From: Paenibacillus swuensis
Lineage (GTDB): Bacteria; Bacillota; Bacilli; Paenibacillales; DY6
Length of the DNA: 64,000 nt
NCBI RefSeq assembly: GCF_001644605.1
Contig: NZ_CP011388.1
Coordinates: forward strand, 1,078,501 to 1,142,500
Direction of reading: 5' to 3'
Below the pieces are notes generated by a model that had not been told where the DNA came from, searched no databases, and was given only the letters and a program-made list of their open reading frames with translations. A program made the position numbers and the translations under genes. Positions 1 to 7,550 of the stretch are shown in pieces. Positions within the stretch are counted from its first letter, which is position 1. Every line of letters starts with the position of its first letter.

Positions 1-248
1 AAAAAGTGATCGGTCTTCCTATGGTCGATTATATAAACTATAGAAGAATCAAGTTGGCGGAGATTTTCCTGGTCACGAGGGATATTTCGGTAGCGCAAAC
101 CGCGCAGGAGGCAGGTATTCCGAATTTGCCTCACTTCATTCAACTGTTCAAACGCTGGAACCAAATGACGCCAAAAGCTTATCAACTGAAAATGAATACG
201 ACCGTCACTATGCAACAAACGATCCGCAGAGAGGAACCTGAACGATGA
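1..248 (+). CDS. AraC-family regulator, C-terminal part (cut by window edge)
   Basis: The frame is open from the first bases and ends at 248, so only about the last 80 residues are visible. They read as the second half of an AraC/XylS helix-turn-helix domain: a DYINYRRIKLAEIFL helix, then the second HTH up to the closing FKRWNQMTPKAYQ, which matches the usual Fkk..G.tP..yR signature. The stop overlaps the start of the next gene (ATGA), so it is probably co-transcribed with the AEC transporter and may control it. The ligand-binding part lies outside the window. The family is clear; the regulated function is inferred from context only. Confidence 0.85.
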   Translation, partial: KVIGLPMVDYINYRRIKLAEIFLVTRDISVAQTAQEAGIPNLPHFIQLFKRWNQMTPKAYQLKMNTTVTMQQTIRREEPER

Positions 249-1168
249 TTCAAACTGTACTATTAACGTTGCTGGGCGTAACGGTACCTTTATCCATTCC
301 CGTAATAGCCGGCATGCTCCTGAAGAAGTATCAAAATCTCGATACGAAACCATTGCTTACTCTCTATCTCTACTTCCTGACGCCCGCGCTCATTCTGGAC
401 AGTCTCAGCAAGGCGAAGCTTTCGTATGGGGATGTCTTTCAGACGTTGGCATTCAGTGTGCTGAATTTGCTCCTCTTGTGGGCGGCGGCATGGGGCATCG
501 GTAAGGGAATGAAGTTGTCCGCGCCGGAAACCGCGGGACTTACGCTCATCTCTACATTCACGAACAGTGTGAACTACGGCTTGCCGTTGGTGCTGCTGGC
601 TTTTGGGCAGATGGGGTTGGATAAGGCCAGCGTGTATGTCATTGCACAGATGCTGATCGTCAACACGGTGGGGGTTTACTTCGCGGCACGCTCCCATTTC
701 TCAGTCCGACAAGCGATTCGCTCGGTGTTCGCTTTGCCGGCGATTTACGCGGCCGTCTTCGCCATGCTCTTGCGCGCGTTGGATCTACAGTTGCCTGTTG
801 GGATTGCCAAAGGAATATCCATGGTCGCCGCGGCCTATGCTCCGGTTGTCTTAGCTCTGCTGGGAGCGCAGATGATGAGCGTCAGCAGGCATAAGCTGGA
901 GGGGGAAGAGCGAAGGACATTCGGGCTGGGCATGGCGGTGCGGTCGTTGCTGTCACCGGTCATTGCGTTGGCAGGGCTGACCCTGCTCGGGATTGAAGGA
1001 ATCCTCTTCAACGTATTGTTTATTCTGGCCTCCATGCCGGTGGCGGTCAACGCGGTGGTGTTAGCCGAGCGGTATGACGCTTCACCGAAGATCGTATCCG
1101 CCTGCATACTCTGGTCAACGTTGTTGTCGTTCGTGATCCTGCCTGTGTATATCGTATGGGTGCAATGA
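245..1168 (+). CDS. AEC (auxin efflux carrier) family transporter
   Basis: A 307-residue integral membrane protein, the normal length for bacterial AEC permeases, with about ten hydrophobic segments in two halves. The N-terminal segment TVPLSIPVIAGMLLKK, the LYFLTPALIL helix and the FTNSVNYGLPL motif are typical of the family. Family members export or import small organic anions such as malate or malonate, but the substrate cannot be read from sequence. The start overlaps the AraC stop by four bases, so the two form a translationally coupled pair. A perfect 20-bp inverted repeat follows the stop. Confidence 0.85.
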   Translation: MIQTVLLTLLGVTVPLSIPVIAGMLLKKYQNLDTKPLLTLYLYFLTPALILDSLSKAKLSYGDVFQTLAFSVLNLLLLWAAAWGIGKGMKLSAPETAGLTLISTFTNSVNYGLPLVLLAFGQMGLDKASVYVIAQMLIVNTVGVYFAARSHFSVRQAIRSVFALPAIYAAVFAMLLRALDLQLPVGIAKGISMVAAAYAPVVLALLGAQMMSVSRHKLEGEERRTFGLGMAVRSLLSPVIALAGLTLLGIEGILFNVLFILASMPVAVNAVVLAERYDASPKIVSACILWSTLLSFVILPVYIVWVQ

Positions 1169-1182
1169 AATACGGCTGTAAA

Positions 1183-1231
1183 CACAACAAAGATGCGGTT
1201 CCATCCGATGAGGAACCGCATCTTTGTTGTG
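1183..1231. terminator. Hairpin terminator between AEC gene and agr-like cassette
   Basis: Perfect 20-bp inverted repeat with a 9-nt loop, 1183-1202 paired with 1212-1231. It lies between two convergent transcription units, so it can serve both strands; the stem ends are A/T-rich (CACAACAAAG / CTTTGTTGTG). Confidence 0.8.
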
Positions 1232-1240
1232 CCTGTGAAA

Positions 1241-1366
1241 CTAGTCTTTCTTCTTCATACTAGCTGGCGTGTCTATCTTACCAATCCCGACTTTAAACGT
1301 AAGACTGAACAAGGACGCCATGCCTGCCAAGATAGACATCGTGCGAATTACAATAGCTTTCTTCAT
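1241..1366 (-). CDS. agrD: AgrD-like autoinducer propeptide (41 residues)
   Basis: ATG at 1366 is preceded by a very strong GGGGGAGG site at 7-nt spacing, so independent initiation is likely even though the frame is shared with agrB. The product has a basic amphipathic start (MKKAIVIRTM), a hydrophobic middle and a charged tail with GKIDTPASMKKK, resembling the acidic-Pro-Leu tail of AgrD/cyclic lactone autoinducers. It has no cysteine. If it is cyclised, a serine (Ser18 or Ser21) would have to form a lactone, as is known for Staphylococcus intermedius AgrD. The mature peptide cannot be predicted with confidence. Confidence 0.65.
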   Translation of the reverse strand: MKKAIVIRTMSILAGMASLFSLTFKVGIGKIDTPASMKKKD

Positions 1367-1897
1367 GCGAATAAACCTCCCCCAATGCATAATGGTCAAA
1401 GCCTGAGATATAAATGCAAGAGTGAAAACCTCTTGTTGAAACCAGAGAAAGTTGGATGCCACAATCATGCAGGAAGTATATTTATAGATGTGCCGAAGCT
1501 TGGGGGTTATGAGATTCTGTTCGGTGCTCCGGGGGGCATATCGCAATATGAGCAGGAGAGAAACCAAGTCCAGATAACGTATGTAGGGGATATGAAGCAG
1601 CAGGACCAGCGGTAATGTAACAAATAACAGGCAAGAAATCAGCAGGCACGCTTCCAAGGAGGAAGCGTGAAAGCCGCCGCTGAATAAGCGCAGCAGGCAA
1701 AAACCGAACATGAACAGCAGGGCTTGTCCCGGATGGCCAAGGAAGAAACCAAGCATAACCGTGCCCGCCAACATTAAGATGAAGTGAATCAGAATGCTGA
1801 TACTGTAAGCCAGCTGATCCTGCGGAACGCTTGGCGTCTCTTTCTCTTCCAAGCTTACCAGATAAGCGGCCGCGCGGTTACTCCAGCCCGTGATCAT
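1241..1897 (-). CDS. agrB: AgrB-type peptide-processing protease, reading in frame into AgrD-like peptide
   Basis: Membrane endopeptidase that would cleave and cyclise an AgrD propeptide. From ATG 1897 the protein is 218 residues. Residues 1-177 are AgrB-like, with hydrophobic segments and the catalytic pair His77 and Cys84 in SGGFHASSLEAC, the same spacing as staphylococcal AgrB. The start overlaps the stop of the upstream membrane gene (ATGA) and has an AAGGAATTC site before it. Oddly, no stop codon separates AgrB from the AgrD-like peptide: the frame runs through the agrD ribosome-binding site (read as W-G-R) and ends at 1241. An upstream extension of the frame has no better start. Family assignment is firm; whether a fused product forms is unknown. 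Confidence 0.85.
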   Translation of the reverse strand: MITGWSNRAAAYLVSLEEKETPSVPQDQLAYSISILIHFILMLAGTVMLGFFLGHPGQALLFMFGFCLLRLFSGGFHASSLEACLLISCLLFVTLPLVLLLHIPYIRYLDLVSLLLILRYAPRSTEQNLITPKLRHIYKYTSCMIVASNFLWFQQEVFTLAFISQALTIMHWGRFIRMKKAIVIRTMSILAGMASLFSLTFKVGIGKIDTPASMKKKD

Positions 1898-2562
1898 ATA
1901 TCGAATTCCTTTCTGTAGGTCAAGTGAACCAAAGCCGCTAGGGTTAGTGTTAATGACGGCAGAATGAAGTATAAATACATCGATGAATTCAACAGCCAAT
2001 ACACGACGGTACACAGACTAAGGACGCCCATAATCACAACGTAAGCAATATATAAGTCGGATCCCTTAATCTGTTCCTTCTGACTGAAATTATGAGGCGG
2101 GTGCTCTACGGAAGAGAAGCCTAGCCGAAACCGATACGCGAACCAAACGAGTCCGAAGGATACGACATCCGTGCTGAATTGAATTCCGTAAGTTCCTAAA
2201 TTGTGCAGGCTTTGCGCATCCAAGAGCGATACGAAACCCGTACGAACCAGCAAGGGGAAGATTATAAATTGGATCAACAAGTAAGACATGAATCCGAATG
2301 CGCTGAGCAAAATACTCTTAAAGAGACGTATACGTATTACATAACGCATAAATAGAACATAAATTCCGAATTGTATAGCAAGGTCGTATTCAGGTATGCC
2401 TAATATGGCTCGATTCACGTAGGAAACAACCGAAAGCACCCCGCATATAAACACGATCTCTTTCACATATTCACGAAGCTGAAACCGGAAGAGGCTAAAC
2501 ATTATGGCGGTCACGGCGAACAAGTCTAGGAAGCCGAATATCAAATATAGTAATATGTCCAT
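1894..2562 (-). CDS. Polytopic membrane protein resembling an AgrC sensor domain without kinase
   Basis: 222 residues with about six transmembrane segments and a short charged end (HLTYRKEFDI). Size and position before agrB recall the N-terminal sensor part of AgrC-type kinases, but no histidine-kinase or HATPase domain follows: the frame stops and overlaps agrB by four bases. Start ATG 2562 has an AAGGTGATGAA site. It could be a truncated receptor, a partner of a kinase encoded elsewhere or an unrelated membrane protein. No response regulator lies nearby. Function is inferred from operon context only. Confidence 0.6.
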   Translation of the reverse strand: MDILLYLIFGFLDLFAVTAIMFSLFRFQLREYVKEIVFICGVLSVVSYVNRAILGIPEYDLAIQFGIYVLFMRYVIRIRLFKSILLSAFGFMSYLLIQFIIFPLLVRTGFVSLLDAQSLHNLGTYGIQFSTDVVSFGLVWFAYRFRLGFSSVEHPPHNFSQKEQIKGSDLYIAYVVIMGVLSLCTVVYWLLNSSMYLYFILPSLTLTLAALVHLTYRKEFDI

Positions 2563-2635
2563 TTCATCACCTTAAGGTAGATTATATAGGAAATCGGCAA
2601 ATTACGTAAGTTACTTTTGTTAACAAATTTACAAA

Positions 2636-2674
2636 ACCTTAACCCTGCTGGAAACGCGCCGGCAGGGGTTTTAT
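2636..2674. terminator. Terminator-like hairpin upstream of RND pump
   Basis: Stem CCCTGCTGG (2643-2651) pairs with CCGGCAGGG (2659-2667) with one G-T wobble and is followed by GTTTTAT on the plus strand. It lies in the 286-bp gap between the divergent agr cassette and the RND gene, so it could attenuate the RND transcript. Confidence 0.45.
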
Positions 2675-2848
2675 GCTTTGTGCAGAAATGTAAGAAAGTA
2701 GCAGAAAACATCCGTCTCGAGTCTAGGTTGAAGTACCATCTGGAGGCTGTGTTGAGTCGTAACGAAATTGAGTACTGTTTAGAGAGAGACATCATTAGAA
2801 TGAATCATACAGAGAAAAAAGGATTTTATATCGGAGGGAAAAATTGAA

Positions 2849-5800
2849 ATGACATGGTTAACGAAATGGGCGTTCGGTAACAAAGCGGCGGTTGGGTTGT
2901 TGGTAGTCATGGCACTGGCGGTAGGTTTAATGAGTTACACCTCATTGCCGATGGAGCTGATGCCGGAGGCGGATAATCCGCAAGTGACCATTACGGCTTT
3001 AGGGCCGGGGCAAGACGCCAAGTCGATGGAGAAGAATGTAACGGAACCGATCGAGAACGCGGTCGGTCTGATTAAAGGAAAGACGGCAATGTTCTCCACC
3101 TCAGGAGACGGTTACGCAAAGGTGGATCTGAATTTTGATGCGAAGACCGATATGAAGGAAGCGACGGCGGAGGTTCAGAAGGCTGTGGACGCGCTGCGGC
3201 TGCCGGAGGGCGTGATGAAGCCTTTCGTCATTCAGTTCAACACATCGATGATCCCGGTGTCGCAGATTACGATTGCGTTTGATGACGGCATAACGGACAA
3301 CAACGTGAAAACGGCGGAGGAAACCATCATTCCGGCGTTACAAAAGATTAAAGGCGTTTCCAACGTTCAGTTTTACGGAAAATCGGCGCCTCAAGTGAGC
3401 GTGAAAGCCGATCCGGCGAAGCTGGCGGCTAAAGGTGTGCCGGCGCAGCAGCTGATGGGCGTCCTGCAAGGCCGGAATGTCTCCGCATCGGTCGGGGAGC
3501 AGACCCTGGGCGGACAGAGCGGTAATGTCAACGTCAGCGCGACAGTAGACAGCGTCGATACGCTGAAGAAGCTGCCGGTGGCGCCGGGCGTAGCGCTGCA
3601 AGACGTAGCGACCGTGGAGCTGAAGCAGGAAGCGGAGAGCGTAAGCCGCTCGAACGGCAAGGACGTCCTGTTCGCGATTGTTACGAAAGAAGCGAGCGCG
3701 AACGCGGTGGATGTAGGCAACAATGTGCAGAAGACGATCGATGATCTGAACGGAAGCATCAAGAATGCGGAACTGGCGGTATTTTACTCCACTTCCGATA
3801 TGGTCGTGACATCCGTAAACAGTATGATGCGCGAAGTGCTGCTGGGCGCATTATTCGCGACCATCGTCATCCTGTTGTTCCTACGGAACATTAAAGCGAC
3901 ATTGATTACAATCGTATCCATTCCGTTATCCCTTGCGGTAACGTTGTACCTACTGAAGATGTCGGGCATCACGCTGAACATCATTACCCTGGGCGGTGTG
4001 GCCGTTGCGGTCGGTCGTCTCGTGGATGACAGTATCGTGGTGATCGAGAATATTTATCGTCGGATGCAAAAGGAAACCCTCTCCCGCGAAATGATCGTCA
4101 GCGCGGTGAAAGAAGTAGCGCGCGCCATCACTTCGTCCACAATCGTGACGGTAGCGGTGTTCTTGCCGATGGGGCTGCTGCGCGGAGGTTTGCAGGCGTT
4201 CTTGCTTCCTTTTGCCCTAACGGTAACGTACTCGCTTCTGACTTCCCTGGTGGTCGCCCTTACGGTTGTACCGCTGCTAAGTTCCTGGTTGCTGAAAAAT
4301 TCCTCCATGAAGGAGCATGCGCCGTCGAAGCGGTTTTCGGGCTTCCTGCTGTGGAATTTGCGTCATAAATGGGTGACGTTGTCGCTGGCCTTGGTCGTGT
4401 TCATTGGGTCGATCGCGGCTTACACGATGATGCCGAAAGGCGCGCTGGACGCGTCGGACGCAAGTTTCATCTCGGTTCAGTTAAAGTATCCGAATGATGT
4501 GCCGGTAACCAAGGTGCTGGAGGAAGGCAAGAAGCTGGAAGAGGCTCTGATTAAGCGGGAAGAGGCGGGTACGGTACTTCTGCAATCGGGGAACAGCTCT
4601 GAGAATGCCCAATGGGGCCAGGTGACGCCGCCGACGCAGGTGGATTACACGGTCATTATGAAAGAGGGCGCGGATGCTCAGAACTTTATTGATTATGTGA
4701 ATAGTCAAAAAGGCAGCTATGATGGCGCAACGCTTACCGCCAGCCAAGCGGGTATGTTCGGCAGTTCGTCACCGAATGAATTCATTGACATTGTCGGCGA
4801 AGATCCGGAAGCGTTGCGTACGGTAGCCGCACAAGTGGCCTCTTCCGTCGCCAAAGTGGACGGCATCGAGAAAGTTACGAACAACATGGAAGAGACGAAG
4901 CCGGTGTTCGCGTTTAACGTGGATCCGACCCAAGCCAATGCGCAAGAAATCGCGATGCAGCTTGGTTCCATGTTGAATCCGATGCCGATCGGACAGATCG
5001 ACATCAACGGAAACACATCGGCGGTTATTCTGGAGCCGATGCTGCAAGCGAAGACGGAAGCGGATCTGAAAGGTGTAACTCTGATGACAGCGGCGGGTCC
5101 TACGCCGATTTCGAAGCTGGCTACGTTTGAAACGCGCAATGAACCGGCGCTGCTGTACCATAAAGAGGGCAAATCTTATGTTCGCGTATCGGCGGAAGTG
5201 GATCCGAAGAAAGTGTCCGAAGTGGGCGCGGGCATCAAGAAAGAGACGGATGCCATCAAACTGCCGGACGGTGTGACGTTGTTCGCGGGCGGTGCTTCCG
5301 CGGATCAGGCCGGGGACTTCGCGGATCTGGGGATGACGGCATTGATCTCCATCGGCCTGGTCTATCTGATCATGGTATTGACGTTCAAGACCCTTCGCGC
5401 ACCACTGGCGATTATGTTCTCCTTGCCGCTGGCGGCTATCGGCGCCGTGCTGGGGCTGATCATATCCGGGGTGACGCCTGACTTCACCGCGATGTTTGGC
5501 GCGCTGATGTTAATTGGTATCGTTGTTACCAACGCGATTGTGTTGATTGACCGCATTAAGCAGAATGAAGAGACCATGTCCATTCGCGACTCCATCGTGG
5601 AAGCCGCGGCGACGCGGATGCGTCCGATCCTGATGACGGCCATTGCCACCATCTGCGCCATGTTGCCTCTAGTGTTCGGACACAGCGAAGAGGGTAGCAT
5701 CGTGTCGCAAAGCTTGGCCATCGTGGTCATCGGCGGCTTGGTGGCCGCGACGGTATTGACGCTGATCGTCGTACCGGCGATCTACGAGTTGTTCTACATG

Positions 5801-5860
5801 CGCAAGTCGTCTAAACAGCGTAAAGAGTCCAAGAAGCTTGTGACGCAGACGGCGTTGTAA
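2849..5860 (+). CDS. RND-family efflux permease (SwrC/AcrB-like)
   Basis: 1003-residue inner-membrane efflux pump of the HAE-type RND superfamily. It begins with TM1 (residues about 10-30), has two large extracytoplasmic loops (about 35-320 and 530-810) and two groups of TM helices. The proton-relay pair is Asp393-Asp394 in GRLVDDSIVVIEN. The lysine of AcrB TM10 is replaced by Thr in VVTNAIVLID, as in Gram-positive homologues. The length fits SwrC-like pumps. Start ATG 2849 has GGAGGG upstream. No membrane-fusion partner or TolC is adjacent. Substrates are unknown; SwrC in Bacillus exports surfactin-type lipopeptides. Confidence 0.9.
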   Translation: MTWLTKWAFGNKAAVGLLVVMALAVGLMSYTSLPMELMPEADNPQVTITALGPGQDAKSMEKNVTEPIENAVGLIKGKTAMFSTSGDGYAKVDLNFDAKTDMKEATAEVQKAVDALRLPEGVMKPFVIQFNTSMIPVSQITIAFDDGITDNNVKTAEETIIPALQKIKGVSNVQFYGKSAPQVSVKADPAKLAAKGVPAQQLMGVLQGRNVSASVGEQTLGGQSGNVNVSATVDSVDTLKKLPVAPGVALQDVATVELKQEAESVSRSNGKDVLFAIVTKEASANAVDVGNNVQKTIDDLNGSIKNAELAVFYSTSDMVVTSVNSMMREVLLGALFATIVILLFLRNIKATLITIVSIPLSLAVTLYLLKMSGITLNIITLGGVAVAVGRLVDDSIVVIENIYRRMQKETLSREMIVSAVKEVARAITSSTIVTVAVFLPMGLLRGGLQAFLLPFALTVTYSLLTSLVVALTVVPLLSSWLLKNSSMKEHAPSKRFSGFLLWNLRHKWVTLSLALVVFIGSIAAYTMMPKGALDASDASFISVQLKYPNDVPVTKVLEEGKKLEEALIKREEAGTVLLQSGNSSENAQWGQVTPPTQVDYTVIMKEGADAQNFIDYVNSQKGSYDGATLTASQAGMFGSSSPNEFIDIVGEDPEALRTVAAQVASSVAKVDGIEKVTNNMEETKPVFAFNVDPTQANAQEIAMQLGSMLNPMPIGQIDINGNTSAVILEPMLQAKTEADLKGVTLMTAAGPTPISKLATFETRNEPALLYHKEGKSYVRVSAEVDPKKVSEVGAGIKKETDAIKLPDGVTLFAGGASADQAGDFADLGMTALISIGLVYLIMVLTFKTLRAPLAIMFSLPLAAIGAVLGLIISGVTPDFTAMFGALMLIGIVVTNAIVLIDRIKQNEETMSIRDSIVEAAATRMRPILMTAIATICAMLPLVFGHSEEGSIVSQSLAIVVIGGLVAATVLTLIVVPAIYELFYMRKSSKQRKESKKLVTQTAL

Positions 5861-5887
5861 CATTTTGAAACATTAAGAAATAGATAA

Positions 5888-5960
5888 TTCAGCGTACCTT
5901 CAACATACCTTCATCATAACTTCATAAGAACTCAACCAAACCTCCATGCTGGCATAATAT
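5888..5960 (+). promoter_or_regulatory. Array of 11-bp direct repeats upstream of the nuclease gene
   Basis: Five consecutive 11-mers start at 5888, 5899, 5910, 5921 and 5932. The first four begin TTCA and all five end ACC or AAC (for example TTCAACATACC, TTCATCATAAC); a sixth, weaker unit TCCA starts at 5943. CATAAT (5953-5958) or TACAAT (5967-5972) could be the -10 box. Strict 11-bp periodicity is the hallmark of OmpR/PhoB-class response-regulator sites. This points to phosphate- or two-component-controlled expression of the DNase; the regulator is inferred. Confidence 0.6.
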
Positions 5961-6038
5961 TCCTCTTACAATAGACCGCTAGAGTATACACGAGACTACT
6001 AGTCTACTATGGGTTAAGAGAGACGGAGGAATGGATTG

Positions 6039-6485
6039 ATGTTGGGAGTTATGATGAAGAAGAAGTACGCGGCAATCACAGCTTTGTTGTTGGCGGCGCT
6101 TGCCGTATTCGGGATTTGGTTTCAACCTGCGGCACAGACGCAAGCGGCAACAACCTATGATGCGGTATTGTACTTCCCGTTTAACAGGTATCCGCTGACA
6201 GGGGACCACGTTCGGGACGCGATTGCTGCCGGACATCCGTCGATTTGTACGATCGACCGCGCGGGTGCGGATCAGAACCGCAGAGAATCCCTTGCGGGTA
6301 TCCCGACGAAATCCGGGTATGACCGTGACGAGTGGCCGATGGCGATGTGCAGAGAGGGCGGCGCCGGAGCAAGTGTGCGTTACGTGCCTTTGTCCGACAA
6401 CCGCGGCGCGGGCGCTTGGGTAGGCAACCAACTGTCTCAATACCCGAACGGCAAACGGATTAAATTCATCATGTCTTACAACTAA
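6039..6485 (+). CDS. Secreted NucA/NucB-family deoxyribonuclease
   Basis: Extracellular or membrane-exposed DNase of the NucA/NucB family (DNA degradation, competence or sporulation lysis). A signal peptide covers about residues 1-35, with a [17 protein letters not shown] core and an AQTQAA cleavage region. The mature part carries the family motifs [32 protein letters not shown] and [15 protein letters not shown], with the Asp/Glu and Asn residues that form the active site. ATG 6039 is chosen because GGAGGA ends 8 nt upstream; TTG 6036 is also possible. The inhibitor gene follows. The upstream 11-bp repeats suggest response-regulator control. Confidence 0.9.
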   Translation: MLGVMMKKKYAAITALLLAALAVFGIWFQPAAQTQAATTYDAVLYFPFNRYPLTGDHVRDAIAAGHPSICTIDRAGADQNRRESLAGIPTKSGYDRDEWPMAMCREGGAGASVRYVPLSDNRGAGAWVGNQLSQYPNGKRIKFIMSYN

Positions 6486-6510
6486 GCCATTACAAATTTA
6501 CAAATAGGAG

Positions 6511-6536
6511 GAGCCCTGGATGCATCAGGGCTCTTT
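6511..6536 (+). terminator. Intergenic hairpin between DNase and inhibitor genes
   Basis: Perfect 8-bp stem GAGCCCTG (6511-6518) / CAGGGCTC (6526-6533) followed by only three T, then CCCC. It looks like a weak terminator or attenuator that would set the DNase-to-inhibitor ratio. Confidence 0.5.
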
Positions 6537-6557
6537 CCCCATTAGGAGGTTACACTT

Positions 6558-7058
6558 ATGACGCTTTCTGGGAAACGTTGGCCGAAACAAGAGTTGGTGG
6601 TATCTTACTCGCAACTGGCTATATTTAACACTGGGATGGAGCATCCGTTTTCCGATTGGCGGGACGAGCATATTATGCAAGGGTTCACATGGCGGGAAGG
6701 CAGCGTATCCTTCGGAACACTGGCTGACCGGACCAGCGAAGTTGAAGTAGCTATGGGCGAAAGTGTGAGTGTGGGCGAGGATGCGGTGCGTGCGATTGTG
6801 GTGCCTTTTGCCGTGGGAGGAGAGGGCATTACGATTAGCAGCATTCTGTCGGCCGCTTATGATATGGAGGTTCCGCAAGGATCGTACGCGCTGCTGTTTG
6901 AGGCGGTGCTGATTGATGCGGATGCGGTGGCAGGTCCTGCGGCGCGGTATCGCTTCACGTTCGTGCCGAGTGAGCAGCCGGAGCCGGCCATTCTGAAGCG
7001 GGACGAGGAGCTGTCGCCGCCCGAGCCGTTGCTGATGGAAGCGGAAGCGGCTGTGTAA
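6558..7058 (+). CDS. ComJ/Nin-family nuclease inhibitor
   Basis: 166 residues without signal peptide, so cytoplasmic. Its core matches the ComJ (Nin) family, which binds and inhibits the competence nuclease NucA in Bacillus subtilis: ELVVSYSQLAIFN near the start, then SDWRDEHIMQGFTW, AIVVPFAVGGEGITISSI and the VPQGSYALLFE strand. The C-terminal tail after about residue 140 is Pro/Glu-rich and longer than in B. subtilis. AGGAGG lies 8 nt before ATG 6558. It sits directly behind the DNase gene, the same pairing as comJ-nucA but in reverse order. It likely protects the cell from its own nuclease before export. Confidence 0.85.
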   Translation: MTLSGKRWPKQELVVSYSQLAIFNTGMEHPFSDWRDEHIMQGFTWREGSVSFGTLADRTSEVEVAMGESVSVGEDAVRAIVVPFAVGGEGITISSILSAAYDMEVPQGSYALLFEAVLIDADAVAGPAARYRFTFVPSEQPEPAILKRDEELSPPEPLLMEAEAAV

Positions 7059-7062
7059 GGGG

Positions 7063-7103
7063 AGAAGCATCCTGACGAGTGATGTTGGGATGCTTCTTTA
7101 TTT
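7063..7103 (+). terminator. Terminator after inhibitor gene
   Basis: 10-bp stem AGAAGCATCC (7063-7072) / GGATGCTTCT (7088-7097) followed by TTATTTTG. Confidence 0.8.
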
Positions 7104-7140
7104 TGTAGGTGGGTTACATGCGCATAGACGCACCACGAGG

Positions 7141-7463
7141 GCTAAGGAACTCCATAGCTCCGCGAATGCTAAGTATCCCCATGGAGGCTGAGGAACCCCA
7201 TAGCCGCGAATGCTAAGTGCCCCATGGACGCTAAGGAACTCCATAGCCGCGAATGCTAAGTATCCCCATGGACGCTAAGGAACTCCACGCACGCTATTTG
7301 CTGCAAATTAACACATTTCAGTTTCTAAGGAACTGAGTTAACGCTAATGTGTCTAAAACCCCGGTAGAGTGGACTCATTCGACCCAATAAGGTGGCTACG
7401 GTTCCTTAGAATTCCAAAGTGGCAAATGTGAGCGAAATAAGACTGCTGTGGTTCCTTAGAGAT
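7141..7463. repeat. Intergenic tandem and inverted repeats with CTAAGGAAC core
   Basis: Units of 43-46 bp start at 7141, 7187, 7230 and (truncated) 7274. Each begins GCTAAGGAAC or GCTGAGGAAC and contains GCGAATGCTAAGT and CCCCATGG. Further on, a direct core CTAAGGAAC recurs at 7325 and inverted cores GTTCCTTAG at about 7400 and 7451. Units are imperfect and contiguous, with no unique spacers. No gene is supported between 7103 and 7550. Confidence 0.75.
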
Positions 7464-7550
7464 AGCTAGTGGGCTACGATGGCTCGGAAATACAACACTT
7501 GGTGGGTAATTCGCATTTCCAATCTCTTGATGTATCATCCGCCGGATTGT

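Noticed and set aside
1193-1615. 140-codon plus-strand frame over agrB/agrD
   Set aside because: Antisense to a motif-supported gene and begins inside the terminator stem.
2617-2847. 76-codon frame before the RND gene
   Set aside because: Spans the terminator-like hairpin, has no ribosome site and no recognisable features; treated as leader.
7141-7288. Possible CRISPR array
   Set aside because: Units are contiguous and degenerate, with no spacers of uniform length and no cas genes.
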